Program-made: the position numbers and the translations under genes
Part shown: piece by piece, positions 17,890-27,891 of the stretch
How the letters are laid out: each line of letters opens with the position of its first letter
Numbering within the stretch: position 1 is the stretch's first letter
The notes under the pieces: model-generated
Seen by the model: the letters and a program-made list of their open reading frames with translations, nothing else
What the model was told of the DNA's origin: nothing
Database searches by the model: none
Assembly: GCA_964452045.1 (NCBI GenBank)
Contig: CAYVKM010000007.1
Coordinates: forward strand, 19,455 to 83,454
Origin: CAYVKM01 sp964452045
GTDB taxonomy: Bacteria > Calditrichota > Calditrichia > RBG-13-44-9
DNA length: 64,000 bases
Reading direction: 5' to 3'

Positions 17890-20800
17890 ATGAGAACAAC
17901 GGTAAAATTTACAATAGTTTTTGTATTGATGGTTGCGGTATTTAATGCTACTGCCCAAAAACCCAATAAAAACCGGCATTTGGAAATACTCCCAGATGAA
18001 CAGGAGTCATTTGTACGATTTGACAATGGGAGGATCAGCAAAGAAACCAGCGTGCCATTGGCCCTGTACCGGGTGGATTATCCGGTGAAGGCCGGTTCAC
18101 CGCAAGAAATGGCGGAAAAATATTTAAGGGAAAATTCCCGGATACTCAAGATAAAGAGAGATCTCTCCGATCTCCAAATCTCATCCGTCAGGGAGACTCC
18201 GGGGGGGTACCATATTCGATTTAAACAATCTTTCCAGGGTTATCCGGTTTATAATGGCGATATTGTGGTTAATCTGGATCGCGATAATCGGGTTAATTTT
18301 GTAATGAATGGGTATAAACCGATCCTTCGACTGACGGGGACAACCCCCCAAATCACCCCGGATAGGGCAGAACAAATAGCCATGGACTACCTGCAGATAA
18401 AGGGCAGACTAAATTATCAGAAAAAGGAAACTGTGATATTTTATAGCAAGGGTGTCACCCGGTTAGCCCACAAAATAACCCTGGTTCCGGCGGAGGATGT
18501 TTTTGGCGATTGGGAAATTTTAGTGGATGCAGTGAGTGGAGAAATTTTTAAGGTGAAGGATAACGCCTGCTATCTTTCACCAACAACCGGAATGGGAAAA
18601 GTATTCGATCCGGATCCCCTGACCCATGCCCGGGCAGTATATCAGTCAGGCGGTCAGTTTGGAGATAATAATGACAACGATACGGATTCCCTGTTAGCCC
18701 ACATTGTCTGGCGGGAATTGCCGGATATAGAATTCTACAATAATCAATATCATCTGGAAGGCCCGTATGCTTCCATCCAGGATTTTGAGTCCCCGTTCAA
18801 AGGTTTGTTCAGTCAACCAGACAGCGTGTGGGATTTTACCCGAAGCCCGGATGCCTTTGAGGCGGTTAATGCATATTTTCATGTGGATCAATCTATGCGC
18901 TATATCAACGATACCCTGGGTTTTGTGCTGATGCCATTTCAATATTCAGGTGGAGTGCATTTTGATCCGCATGGATTAAACGGTGACGATAATTCCCATT
19001 ACATCCCCTCGACCGGTCAGGTGGCCTGGGGTGAAGGCGGAGTGGATGATGCGGAAGATCCGGACGTTTTGCTCCACGAATTAGGACACGGGATTCACGA
19101 TTGGATTACCAATGGCCAGCTCTCTCAGGTGGACGGATTAAGCGAAGGCTGCGGAGATTACTGGGCCACTTCCTATAATCGGAGCAGGGGATACTGGACA
19201 CCCACTGATCCCCAATACAATTGGGTATTCCATTGGGATGGACATAATGAATTCTGGGCGGGTCGGATAACTAATTACACCGCGACTTATCCCGGTGGAT
19301 TGGTCGGTGTGATCCATACCGATGGACAGATTTGGGCGTCAACCCTGATGCAGATCTGGGATGATATTGGTCGGCGAGCCACCGATGAAAATTTTCTGGA
19401 GGCGCTTTCCATGCTGAATGGCGGATCAAATCAACAGGATGCTGCACAGGCCTTTGTGCAGGCAGATGTCAATTTACATGGTGGTGCCAATTTAACCGCC
19501 ATCGAACACTGGTTTACCTTGCGGGGTTATAATGTGACCATACCTCTAGTTGGACCGGCGGCCCCCACGAATTTTACTGCCTACAGTGATTACCAGACTC
19601 CAACCTCCATTCATCTGCTGTGGGAAGATCCCACTCAACTGGCAAACGGGAATCCGATGCTGGCCTCAGAATTTCATAATCTGTTGGAACGGGATGGCGT
19701 GGTGATTGATACCATCGCTGGTGGTACAGAAGATTACACTGATGCTGGTTTGGTTGATGGTCAGGAATACCATTACACCATTTATGCCAGACTGGATAGT
19801 CTTCAGATTATAAGTCCGGTTGTGGAAGTTTCCTGGATTGCCGGTGGTTCACCCATTCCAACCGCACCTTTGGATGTAGCTATTACCAATATGGGCACTC
19901 AGGTCAAGCTCAGCTGGACCAATAATACTGCCAATGTAGATGGCACACCGATGGATGATTTCAACGGATTAAATTTATACCGCGATAGTATGCTGGTAGT
20001 CACCCTGACCCGGACACCTGCGGATACCGGTCTTTCGGACTCTACATTCTATATGAATACTGTCTTCGGCTTTCACAGCTGGTTTTTCACCACGATTGAT
20101 AATGAAAATCCACAGAATGAGAGCGATCCGTCCGAGGCGGTAATTACCCCGCTTAATGCCCCCATAGGAGAGGTATTTTCAGTAGCCGGAAGCCCTAATC
20201 CAGTGTACTGGTCTAACGACGATGCAGAAATCAATGATATGGCTTTGAATCCTCCATCCGGTTCCCTCTCGTTGAATTTTAATGGGAAACCCGATGGCGG
20301 TGATCAGGTAGATCTCCATCCGGTTGATCTTTCCGGACAACAGGGATCGGGTGTGGTGTTATCCTACTTTTACCAGCCGGAAGGTCAGAGTAATGCCCCG
20401 GAACCCGGGGACAGCCTGATGGTCTTTTTCCGGAACGATCTGGGAAATTGGGTGAAAGTAATGGCCTATCCCGGAACAGGGATTCAACCATTCCAGCAGG
20501 AAACGATAGATTTGGATACAGCACCAAACGGTGGTGGTACGTACTTCCATAGCCAGTTTCAGGTTCGTTTCCGGAATATCGGGTCACCCAGTTTATTTAG
20601 TCCCAACGATGATTGGTTTATTGATAACGTGTTTCTGGGTGTCGCGGCTCCGCTGATTACATCTTCTGCGGATACCGTCCTGTTCGATACCACCAAGGTG
20701 GACAGCACCTCCATTTTGGAACTGGAAATTGATAATGCCGGAATTACTTCGTTGAATGTTACGGATATTATCTCTACCAACCCGGATTTCTCGGTAAATC

Positions 20801-21267
20801 TGACTTTCTTTACTCTGGCAGCCGGAATGGGTCAGATGATTAATGTTTCTTTTACCCCCACGCAGGCCGGGATCAGAGAAGGATTGATTCGAATTGTTAG
20901 TAATGATCCGATTCGTGATACTCTGGATGTGTATGTGAGAGGTATCGGGGAAGGCATTACCGGCATCGGACAGAAACTTGGTATTCTGACAAAATATGCG
21001 GTCTCTCAAAATTATCCCAATCCGTTTAATCCTAGCACGACCATTTACTACGAATTACCCCGCTCAAGCAAGGTTAACCTGGAAGTATATAATCTGCTCG
21101 GTCAAAATGTAAGAATACTGATCAATGCCCGCCAGGAAGCCGGGCGACACCAGGTTGTCTGGGACGGGGAAAATGATTTCGGTTTACCGGTTGCCAGTGG
21201 TATATACATTTACCGTTTTCAGGCCGGTAATTATTCAAAAATAATGAAGATGATTTTGATGAAATAA
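17890..21267 (+). CDS. Secreted M36/thermolysin-like metalloprotease with sorting module
   Basis: 1,125 residues from the ATG at 17890 (GGGAAAGGT before it). The order is a Sec signal peptide (to FNATAQ), a pro-region with FTP/PepSY-like folds (about 30-220), and a zinc peptidase domain with HELGH (His396, His400) and the third-ligand helix GLSEGCGDYWA. Then come an FN3-like region (about 550-740), a jelly-roll-like domain, one choice-of-anchor-D unit, and the sorting module with NYPNPFNPSTTIYY. It should be a secreted zinc endopeptidase matured by removal of its pro-region. From base 21155 its 3' end is identical to the 3' end of the next gene, which marks the boundary of a tandem duplication. 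Confidence 0.9.
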   Translation: MRTTVKFTIVFVLMVAVFNATAQKPNKNRHLEILPDEQESFVRFDNGRISKETSVPLALYRVDYPVKAGSPQEMAEKYLRENSRILKIKRDLSDLQISSVRETPGGYHIRFKQSFQGYPVYNGDIVVNLDRDNRVNFVMNGYKPILRLTGTTPQITPDRAEQIAMDYLQIKGRLNYQKKETVIFYSKGVTRLAHKITLVPAEDVFGDWEILVDAVSGEIFKVKDNACYLSPTTGMGKVFDPDPLTHARAVYQSGGQFGDNNDNDTDSLLAHIVWRELPDIEFYNNQYHLEGPYASIQDFESPFKGLFSQPDSVWDFTRSPDAFEAVNAYFHVDQSMRYINDTLGFVLMPFQYSGGVHFDPHGLNGDDNSHYIPSTGQVAWGEGGVDDAEDPDVLLHELGHGIHDWITNGQLSQVDGLSEGCGDYWATSYNRSRGYWTPTDPQYNWVFHWDGHNEFWAGRITNYTATYPGGLVGVIHTDGQIWASTLMQIWDDIGRRATDENFLEALSMLNGGSNQQDAAQAFVQADVNLHGGANLTAIEHWFTLRGYNVTIPLVGPAAPTNFTAYSDYQTPTSIHLLWEDPTQLANGNPMLASEFHNLLERDGVVIDTIAGGTEDYTDAGLVDGQEYHYTIYARLDSLQIISPVVEVSWIAGGSPIPTAPLDVAITNMGTQVKLSWTNNTANVDGTPMDDFNGLNLYRDSMLVVTLTRTPADTGLSDSTFYMNTVFGFHSWFFTTIDNENPQNESDPSEAVITPLNAPIGEVFSVAGSPNPVYWSNDDAEINDMALNPPSGSLSLNFNGKPDGGDQVDLHPVDLSGQQGSGVVLSYFYQPEGQSNAPEPGDSLMVFFRNDLGNWVKVMAYPGTGIQPFQQETIDLDTAPNGGGTYFHSQFQVRFRNIGSPSLFSPNDDWFIDNVFLGVAAPLITSSADTVLFDTTKVDSTSILELEIDNAGITSLNVTDIISTNPDFSVNLTFFTLAAGMGQMINVSFTPTQAGIREGLIRIVSNDPIRDTLDVYVRGIGEGITGIGQKLGILTKYAVSQNYPNPFNPSTTIYYELPRSSKVNLEVYNLLGQNVRILINARQEAGRHQVVWDGENDFGLPVASGIYIYRFQAGNYSKIMKMILMK

Positions 21268-22598
21268 AAAATCAAAAAGAATCATTATTAAATGAAATTT
21301 CCTTTACGGCTCTTTATTATCGGGTTAATAATAATTTTTCCAAAGAGCTATTTTGCGCAACAATTTGGCCCGGAGATAATAATAGATGAAAACAATGTAT
21401 TTGAGCCAATACCTGCCATAGACATTGATTCACAGGGAAATATAGGTATAATATGGTGGAATAAAAGCATTTCAACTGATAGTATCAAATTTATAAAATC
21501 CTATGATGGAGGGGTAACTTTTAGTGGCGCAAGAATTGTCGACACCCTTCCTTATAATCCCGATGCCGGTATTCCAGAAACACACCTAATACGCTTTGAT
21601 GAATATGATAATCCCATTGTTTTTTATGAAAGATGGTCGTTTCCTTTTTCTTATTTCCATTTTAGCAAGAAATCGATGGATGGTGGTAATAGCTTCCCAT
21701 CGCAAAGATATTCATTTCTTAGCAGAAATTGGCATGTTGAATTTCTGAATGTTGGTTCAGATACTTCCTTTTTAGCATATAGCACCTACTCAACCAGAAA
21801 TGTAATGGTAAAAAGAAGTGTAAATGGGGGTGTCAATTATAGTGATTCAACCCTGTTATATACCGGCAATGGCGAACCCTTTAATATTGCTTTAGCTAAA
21901 TGCTTTAATGCTGATATTTTATGTTTCTATTCACGTTATGATGAAGTTAATTATAATCGCTCCGCAGATTTAGGATTAACTTTTTCCAATAACATCCCTT
22001 TAGAAAGTCCTTATGAGATTCAGGGCATGGGTGATGTAAAATCTTACCAAGATAAATTATTCAATGTATATGTTGCTACCATTGATACCCCGGAATATTC
22101 AAGAAAAATTGTATTTGACAAATCTGAAGATAATGGATATACCTACGGAAATAACATCGTACTTCATGATTGGGGAGATGCAGGAATTTACGCAAATATT
22201 AATCTACAAATGGTTTTTAATCCGAATGTAGGGATATGTATACTTTGGACAGATTATTTAGGAGCTATAACAGAGAAAACATGGCTGCTGTATTCTGATG
22301 ATTTTGGAGAAACTTTTTATCCTCCCATTCTTGTGACTGAAGGTAAGCAATGGACAACAAAAAGAGCAATGGCAGTTTCAGATTCAGGAGATGTATATGT
22401 CACATATTTTAATTGTCAAACAAATAAAATAGTTCTTCGTAAAGCAAAGTTACCAGTTTTAACTGCCATTAGTTCGAGTAATGTCAAATTTCCGGAAGAT
22501 GTTTTATTGATTGGTAATTATCCCAATCCATTTAATCCCGCCACCACGATTTATTATGAACTACCAAATGCCAGTAAGGTTAAACTGGAAGTCTATAA
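21155..22598 (+). repeat. Tandem duplication, first unit (identical to 22661-24104)
   Basis: These 1,444 bases recur at an offset of 1,506 with no difference I could find by eye. The unit runs from the last 113 coding bases of the protease gene, through the 24-base spacer, into most of the Asp-box gene. Both boundaries lie within sorting-module coding sequence. Confidence 0.9.
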
Positions 22599-22773
22599 CC
22601 TTTTGGGTCAAAATGTTCGAACATTGATCAATGTTCGACAGGAAGCCGGACGACACCAAATTGTCTGGGACGGGGAAAATGATTTCGGTTTACCGGTTGC
22701 CAGTGGTATATACATTTACCGTTTTCAGGCCGGTAATTATTCAAAAATAATGAAGATGATTTTGATGAAATAA
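21292..22773 (+). CDS. Secreted Asp-box (BNR, sialidase-like) protein, copy 1
   Basis: 493 residues: a signal peptide (to KSYFAQ), a beta-propeller with at least six Asp-box motifs, and a C-terminal sorting module (NYPNPFNPATTIYY). The Asp-boxes include SYDGGVTF, SMDGGNSF, SVNGGVNY, SEDNGYTY and SDDFGETF. Asp-boxes mark sialidase-like and other six- or seven-bladed propellers; I do not see a convincing Arg triad or nucleophile, so enzymatic activity is open. Its last 113 bases and stop are identical to the protease gene upstream, while bases 22599-22660 differ from both the protease gene and copy 2. It lies 24 bases after the protease stop. Confidence 0.88.
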   Translation: MKFPLRLFIIGLIIIFPKSYFAQQFGPEIIIDENNVFEPIPAIDIDSQGNIGIIWWNKSISTDSIKFIKSYDGGVTFSGARIVDTLPYNPDAGIPETHLIRFDEYDNPIVFYERWSFPFSYFHFSKKSMDGGNSFPSQRYSFLSRNWHVEFLNVGSDTSFLAYSTYSTRNVMVKRSVNGGVNYSDSTLLYTGNGEPFNIALAKCFNADILCFYSRYDEVNYNRSADLGLTFSNNIPLESPYEIQGMGDVKSYQDKLFNVYVATIDTPEYSRKIVFDKSEDNGYTYGNNIVLHDWGDAGIYANINLQMVFNPNVGICILWTDYLGAITEKTWLLYSDDFGETFYPPILVTEGKQWTTKRAMAVSDSGDVYVTYFNCQTNKIVLRKAKLPVLTAISSSNVKFPEDVLLIGNYPNPFNPATTIYYELPNASKVKLEVYNLLGQNVRTLINVRQEAGRHQIVWDGENDFGLPVASGIYIYRFQAGNYSKIMKMILMK

Positions 22774-24104
22774 AAAATCAAAAAGAATCATTATTAAATG
22801 AAATTTCCTTTACGGCTCTTTATTATCGGGTTAATAATAATTTTTCCAAAGAGCTATTTTGCGCAACAATTTGGCCCGGAGATAATAATAGATGAAAACA
22901 ATGTATTTGAGCCAATACCTGCCATAGACATTGATTCACAGGGAAATATAGGTATAATATGGTGGAATAAAAGCATTTCAACTGATAGTATCAAATTTAT
23001 AAAATCCTATGATGGAGGGGTAACTTTTAGTGGCGCAAGAATTGTCGACACCCTTCCTTATAATCCCGATGCCGGTATTCCAGAAACACACCTAATACGC
23101 TTTGATGAATATGATAATCCCATTGTTTTTTATGAAAGATGGTCGTTTCCTTTTTCTTATTTCCATTTTAGCAAGAAATCGATGGATGGTGGTAATAGCT
23201 TCCCATCGCAAAGATATTCATTTCTTAGCAGAAATTGGCATGTTGAATTTCTGAATGTTGGTTCAGATACTTCCTTTTTAGCATATAGCACCTACTCAAC
23301 CAGAAATGTAATGGTAAAAAGAAGTGTAAATGGGGGTGTCAATTATAGTGATTCAACCCTGTTATATACCGGCAATGGCGAACCCTTTAATATTGCTTTA
23401 GCTAAATGCTTTAATGCTGATATTTTATGTTTCTATTCACGTTATGATGAAGTTAATTATAATCGCTCCGCAGATTTAGGATTAACTTTTTCCAATAACA
23501 TCCCTTTAGAAAGTCCTTATGAGATTCAGGGCATGGGTGATGTAAAATCTTACCAAGATAAATTATTCAATGTATATGTTGCTACCATTGATACCCCGGA
23601 ATATTCAAGAAAAATTGTATTTGACAAATCTGAAGATAATGGATATACCTACGGAAATAACATCGTACTTCATGATTGGGGAGATGCAGGAATTTACGCA
23701 AATATTAATCTACAAATGGTTTTTAATCCGAATGTAGGGATATGTATACTTTGGACAGATTATTTAGGAGCTATAACAGAGAAAACATGGCTGCTGTATT
23801 CTGATGATTTTGGAGAAACTTTTTATCCTCCCATTCTTGTGACTGAAGGTAAGCAATGGACAACAAAAAGAGCAATGGCAGTTTCAGATTCAGGAGATGT
23901 ATATGTCACATATTTTAATTGTCAAACAAATAAAATAGTTCTTCGTAAAGCAAAGTTACCAGTTTTAACTGCCATTAGTTCGAGTAATGTCAAATTTCCG
24001 GAAGATGTTTTATTGATTGGTAATTATCCCAATCCATTTAATCCCGCCACCACGATTTATTATGAACTACCAAATGCCAGTAAGGTTAAACTGGAAGTCT
24101 ATAA
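22661..24104 (+). repeat. Tandem duplication, second unit
   Basis: Repeats 21155-22598. Identity stops at 24105, where copy 2 carries a sorting module different from that of copy 1. Confidence 0.9.
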
Positions 24105-24279
24105 TCTGCTCGGGCAAAATTTAAGAACGCTGATCAATGCCCGGCAGGAAGCCGGTCGGCGCCAGGTCGTCTGGGACGGTAAAAATGATTTAGGTTTGTC
24201 GGTTGCCAGCGGCATATACATTTACCGGTTCCAGGCCGGCAATTATTCAAAAATAATGAAAATGATTTTGATGAAATAA
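22798..24279 (+). CDS. Secreted Asp-box (BNR, sialidase-like) protein, copy 2
   Basis: 493 residues, identical to copy 1 up to the middle of the sorting module. The differences are clustered: LLGQNLRTLINARQ against LLGQNVRTLINVRQ, then RRQVVWDGKNDLGLSV against RHQIVWDGENDFGLPV. The domain plan is the same: signal peptide, Asp-box propeller and YPNPFNP module ending in MKMILMK. The lack of other substitutions implies a very recent duplication. A terminator follows, so protease, copy 1 and copy 2 may form one transcript. Confidence 0.88.
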   Translation: MKFPLRLFIIGLIIIFPKSYFAQQFGPEIIIDENNVFEPIPAIDIDSQGNIGIIWWNKSISTDSIKFIKSYDGGVTFSGARIVDTLPYNPDAGIPETHLIRFDEYDNPIVFYERWSFPFSYFHFSKKSMDGGNSFPSQRYSFLSRNWHVEFLNVGSDTSFLAYSTYSTRNVMVKRSVNGGVNYSDSTLLYTGNGEPFNIALAKCFNADILCFYSRYDEVNYNRSADLGLTFSNNIPLESPYEIQGMGDVKSYQDKLFNVYVATIDTPEYSRKIVFDKSEDNGYTYGNNIVLHDWGDAGIYANINLQMVFNPNVGICILWTDYLGAITEKTWLLYSDDFGETFYPPILVTEGKQWTTKRAMAVSDSGDVYVTYFNCQTNKIVLRKAKLPVLTAISSSNVKFPEDVLLIGNYPNPFNPATTIYYELPNASKVKLEVYNLLGQNLRTLINARQEAGRRQVVWDGKNDLGLSVASGIYIYRFQAGNYSKIMKMILMK

Positions 24280-24296
24280 ATTGACTGGTTCGATAG

Positions 24297-24328
24297 AAAA
24301 GCCCCTGAAAATTAACAGGGGCTTTTTT
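24297..24328. terminator. Terminator between convergent genes
   Basis: AAAAGCCCCTG, an AT loop, CAGGGGC and six T. It lies between the Asp-box gene (plus) and the acyltransferase-like gene (minus) and could serve both strands, although the T-run is better on plus. Confidence 0.85.
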
Positions 24329-24351
24329 ATTGTTGTCGTTTTCGCGAAGAA

Positions 24352-25188
24352 TTATAAAAAATCCTGGGAGGGCAGATCTTTTTTTCTTTTCTGTTCTTTT
24401 TCTTTCTCTGAAAATGGTCTTCTTCCGGCCAGAATGCGGGATTTTGGAAAGACCACCTCATGGGGGGCTATGGTCGCTCCTTCACCGATTTCCACATCTC
24501 CCATAATAGTAGCCTTTAGTCCCACTGTGGCGCCTTTTCTTATTTTTACCGGTTCCACAATCAGATATCCCTTGGTGGCATAATGGGCAATAATGTGCAC
24601 CGAACCACCGATGGTCACTTTATCTTCGATTTCAATCAGACTGGGATCGGATATATTGGTGGTGTTGAGATGAACATTTTTTCCAATCTTCATGCCCATC
24701 ATCCGGTAGAATAAAATGTTTAACGGGGTAGGCGTGATGAATTCCAGAAAGGTATAGCGGACGATATAGGTAAAAGCATTATGAAAATACCAGGGAACGG
24801 AGGCCAGCGAGTAATAACCCCCTCTGAAAGGTTTGAGACGAAACGGCATCAGGAAATTAAAAATCGGAATGACAAATATCAGGGTGAATCCATAAAGAAA
24901 ATATCCTGAAATTAACCCGCAACCGATAGTGAAATAATAAAAAACTGTTGGTAAATCGCGAAAGTTATCCAGGATATAATTGAACAGGTAAACGCTGGGT
25001 GTGGCGGAAATCCCCATTGCCGCTATGGCGATAATATATAAAGGGATCAAAGCAATAATATAGCTTCCGACCCGAAAACGCCTTAACAGCATTTCAAAAA
25101 AACCAGCCAGTCCGGCACGTTCGGAAGAAATCGCATCTACATCTTCCCTGAAATTACTGTGTTGATCAGGATTTTTCTGAGTCGTCAT
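24352..25188 (-). CDS. Membrane protein with left-handed beta-helix (hexapeptide) domain
   Basis: 278 residues. Two or three membrane segments lie within about 40-125 (YIIALIPLYIIAIAAMGI, VFYYFTIGCGLISGYFLYG, FTLIFVIPIFNFLM). A hexapeptide-repeat domain follows at about 165-255 (MGMKIGKNVHLNTTNISDPSLIEI, VRKGATVGLKATIMGDVEIGEGATI). The C-terminus is strongly basic (EKEKEQKRKKD). The combination resembles the C-terminal parts of Pls/PosA-like acyltransferases, so modification of a lipid-linked or surface sugar is a guess. It stands alone; the next gene is divergent. Confidence 0.75.
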   Translation of the reverse strand: MTTQKNPDQHSNFREDVDAISSERAGLAGFFEMLLRRFRVGSYIIALIPLYIIAIAAMGISATPSVYLFNYILDNFRDLPTVFYYFTIGCGLISGYFLYGFTLIFVIPIFNFLMPFRLKPFRGGYYSLASVPWYFHNAFTYIVRYTFLEFITPTPLNILFYRMMGMKIGKNVHLNTTNISDPSLIEIEDKVTIGGSVHIIAHYATKGYLIVEPVKIRKGATVGLKATIMGDVEIGEGATIAPHEVVFPKSRILAGRRPFSEKEKEQKRKKDLPSQDFL

Positions 25189-25268
25189 AAAATTACCATT
25201 TTTTATAGAATTAAATTACACGTAACTATCTGAATAAGTCACGTATATATCGTTTAACGGTTTCAATT

Positions 25269-25297
25269 TACTCAACAATAAGAGGCCATATTGAGTA
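25269..25297. promoter_or_regulatory. Inverted repeat upstream of the TonB receptor gene
   Basis: TACTCAA and TTGAGTA are separated by 15 bases within the 254-base divergent region. It could be an operator for the receptor gene 145 bases downstream. No regulator gene is adjacent, so the assignment is weak. The remainder of this region shows nothing firm. Confidence 0.25.
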
Positions 25298-25442
25298 GAC
25301 TGTTTAAGATCTGCAATTGTCCACCTTACACACTTGATAAAGTAATCCATTCTGAAAATCTCTGACCCTAAGTCTATCCAATGATGACAAATAGTATCTG
25401 CAAATAAATTGTTAAAGTCAACTATTTTGTATCGAGGTTAAG

Positions 25443-27836
25443 ATGATTCATACAAAAAATATTCTAATGGTCCTGATTATCTTACTATATCCGGTTATTT
25501 GCTCTTCCTTATTCAGTCAGTCAACCAAAATTTCGGCCAAACAAAAACCGGGATCCGGAGTCATTACGGGCCAGGTGCGCGATAAAGAAAACCATCAACC
25601 ATTGATTGGAACAAATGTCGTCCTGATCGGAACGGGGGTAGGGGGAACAACTGACCTCAATGGGAAATATAATATTTCCGATCTCTCTCCCGGCGTATAC
25701 AATGTGGAATTTTCTTACATAGGGTATAAAACAAGAGAAGTAGATGAATTATTGGTACAGGCAGATTCTGAAATCAGTCTGGACATCGAACTAGAACTGC
25801 AAGCCCTGCAATTAAATGAGATTGTTGTTACACCCGGACAATTCATGGTAAAAGGCAAAGAACCAATTGTCCGGCAAACTTTAACCCAGCAGGATTTACA
25901 AACCATTCCCTTCGGTGAAGATGTTTATCGTGCCATTACCAGGCTTCCCGGGGTAACATCCGGTGATTTTTCGGCAAAATTTACGGTTAGGGGTGGGGAG
26001 AATGAAGAGGTAGTTGTGATGATAGATGGTCAACAGCTTTATGAACCCTTCCATCTCAAAGACCTGGATGGAGGGGCTTTGAGTATTATCGACGTTGAGG
26101 CAATTGAAGGTATCGATTTGTATACCGGCGGTTTTCCGGCAGAATACGGAGAAGGTTTGAGCGGTGTCTTCAATATGAAATCTGCCACTCAAAACATGGG
26201 AAAATCCCAGACAAGCCTCGGTATTAGTTTTATGAATGCCCGTCTGATGTCTGCAGGTAATTTTAATCAAAATAAGGGTTCCTGGTTATTCTCGGCCCGA
26301 AGAGGCTATCTGGATTTCGTTTTGGATTTGATGGGGGAGGAGAATCAACCCTCTCCGACTTATTTTGATATTTTCAGTAAAATGGAGTATAATCTTGCTC
26401 CTAAATATACCTTGACTGCCAGTGTGCTTCATTCCGGTGACAAGCTGGAGTACATTGAGGATGATCGTGATACAGACAATACGAAGTATGGAAATACATA
26501 TGGGTGGCTTACGCTAAATTCAATGCAGAGCTCCAGATTGTTTTCGCGAACCATTCTATCCTATGGAAGATTAGCGCATAATCGTACCGGGACCGGCTAT
26601 TATGGTGATCTGGACGAAATTGATTTTACCGTATCAGATGATAAGAGTGTCAATATAATTGGATTTAAACAGGATTGGGATTTTGAGTTGCTTGACAATT
26701 ATTTCCTGAAATGGGGAATAAATTATCAATACCTGAATGCAGATTATAATTATCTGAATACAAAATGGAACCGAATATGGGTTAGTCCAAATAATTATAA
26801 CCTATCGATCGATACAATCAATGCGAATCTTAATCCCAATGGCAATCGACTGGGTGCATATTTATCTAACCGTTTCCGGATATGGTCTCCTTTAACCACA
26901 GAAATAGGCTTAAGATACGATCGCAACACTTACACAAATGATCAACACTTCAGTCCACGAGTGAATATGGTCTATGCCATAGGAAAACAAACTTTTTTGC
27001 GTGCTGGCTGGGGATATTTCTATCAGAGTGAAGGAATCCACGAATTGAAAGTTGCTGACGGAGAGACCCAATTCTTTCCTGCAGAATTATCCCGGCATTG
27101 GGTAGCCGGTTTAGAACATACCTTCGGCAATGGCCTAAATCTGCGGCTGGAGGGATATTATAAAAAGAATTCGGACCTTCGTCCCGATTACCGGACTTTC
27201 TCGAATACCTTTGAGATTTTCCCGGAAGTCCAGGATGATAGGTTCAAATTAACCTTTAATGGAGCCACTTCGAAGGGAATTGAATTCTATCTGAAATACG
27301 ATCGGGGCAGTAAAATTTCCTGCTGGGCGAGCTATGCCCTGGCGCAAGCGGTGGATGATATCAGAAACCTGGTATACCAGGGAGTAGTTTATCCCTCTAT
27401 GAAATCTGCTTATCCTAACAGATACGATCAACTACATACAATTTTTTTGGATTTCAATTATCGGCCGAATCGCAAGTGGCATCTGAATGTTTCCTGGCAA
27501 TACCATACCGGATGGCCCTTTACCAGGCAGGTGTTAAAAAGCGAACAGCTTCCTAATGGCAACATTCAATATTCGGTTGTTTATGATGAATTCAATGGAA
27601 CACCATTTCCTCCATTTCAAAGATTGGATCTGCAGATTAACCGCCATTTCTACCTATCTCGCGGCAGGCTCTCTTTGTTTCTGGCTTTGATTAATTTATA
27701 TGACCGTGGTAATCTCAGGAACATTAAATATTATGTCAATACAAGACCGGATGGAAAACCCTATTTAGTGGAAATGAAAGAATACTGGTTTCGACTGTTA
27801 CCTTCGGTGGGATTAAGCTGGACCTGGACACATTAG
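25443..27836 (+). CDS. TonB-dependent outer-membrane receptor
   Basis: 797 residues: a signal peptide (about 1-25), a carboxypeptidase-regulatory-like domain (about 38-120, GVITGQVRDKENHQPLIGTN), then a plug domain and a beta-barrel. The plug has IPFGEDVYRAITRLPGV, FTVRGGENEEVVVMIDGQ and GGFPAEYGEGLSGV. The barrel has alternating aromatic strands and ends in LSWTWTH, which lacks the usual terminal Phe. It should import a ligand with TonB energy; the substrate is not evident and no binding lipoprotein (SusD) is next to it. The start has GAGGTTAAG before the ATG. It is a single gene facing the hybrid kinase. Confidence 0.9.
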   Translation: MIHTKNILMVLIILLYPVICSSLFSQSTKISAKQKPGSGVITGQVRDKENHQPLIGTNVVLIGTGVGGTTDLNGKYNISDLSPGVYNVEFSYIGYKTREVDELLVQADSEISLDIELELQALQLNEIVVTPGQFMVKGKEPIVRQTLTQQDLQTIPFGEDVYRAITRLPGVTSGDFSAKFTVRGGENEEVVVMIDGQQLYEPFHLKDLDGGALSIIDVEAIEGIDLYTGGFPAEYGEGLSGVFNMKSATQNMGKSQTSLGISFMNARLMSAGNFNQNKGSWLFSARRGYLDFVLDLMGEENQPSPTYFDIFSKMEYNLAPKYTLTASVLHSGDKLEYIEDDRDTDNTKYGNTYGWLTLNSMQSSRLFSRTILSYGRLAHNRTGTGYYGDLDEIDFTVSDDKSVNIIGFKQDWDFELLDNYFLKWGINYQYLNADYNYLNTKWNRIWVSPNNYNLSIDTINANLNPNGNRLGAYLSNRFRIWSPLTTEIGLRYDRNTYTNDQHFSPRVNMVYAIGKQTFLRAGWGYFYQSEGIHELKVADGETQFFPAELSRHWVAGLEHTFGNGLNLRLEGYYKKNSDLRPDYRTFSNTFEIFPEVQDDRFKLTFNGATSKGIEFYLKYDRGSKISCWASYALAQAVDDIRNLVYQGVVYPSMKSAYPNRYDQLHTIFLDFNYRPNRKWHLNVSWQYHTGWPFTRQVLKSEQLPNGNIQYSVVYDEFNGTPFPPFQRLDLQINRHFYLSRGRLSLFLALINLYDRGNLRNIKYYVNTRPDGKPYLVEMKEYWFRLLPSVGLSWTWTH

Positions 27837-27891
27837 TTATATTTAGGTTTATGTCAAAATAGGATTGAAATAGATAATGCAAGGATATTGA

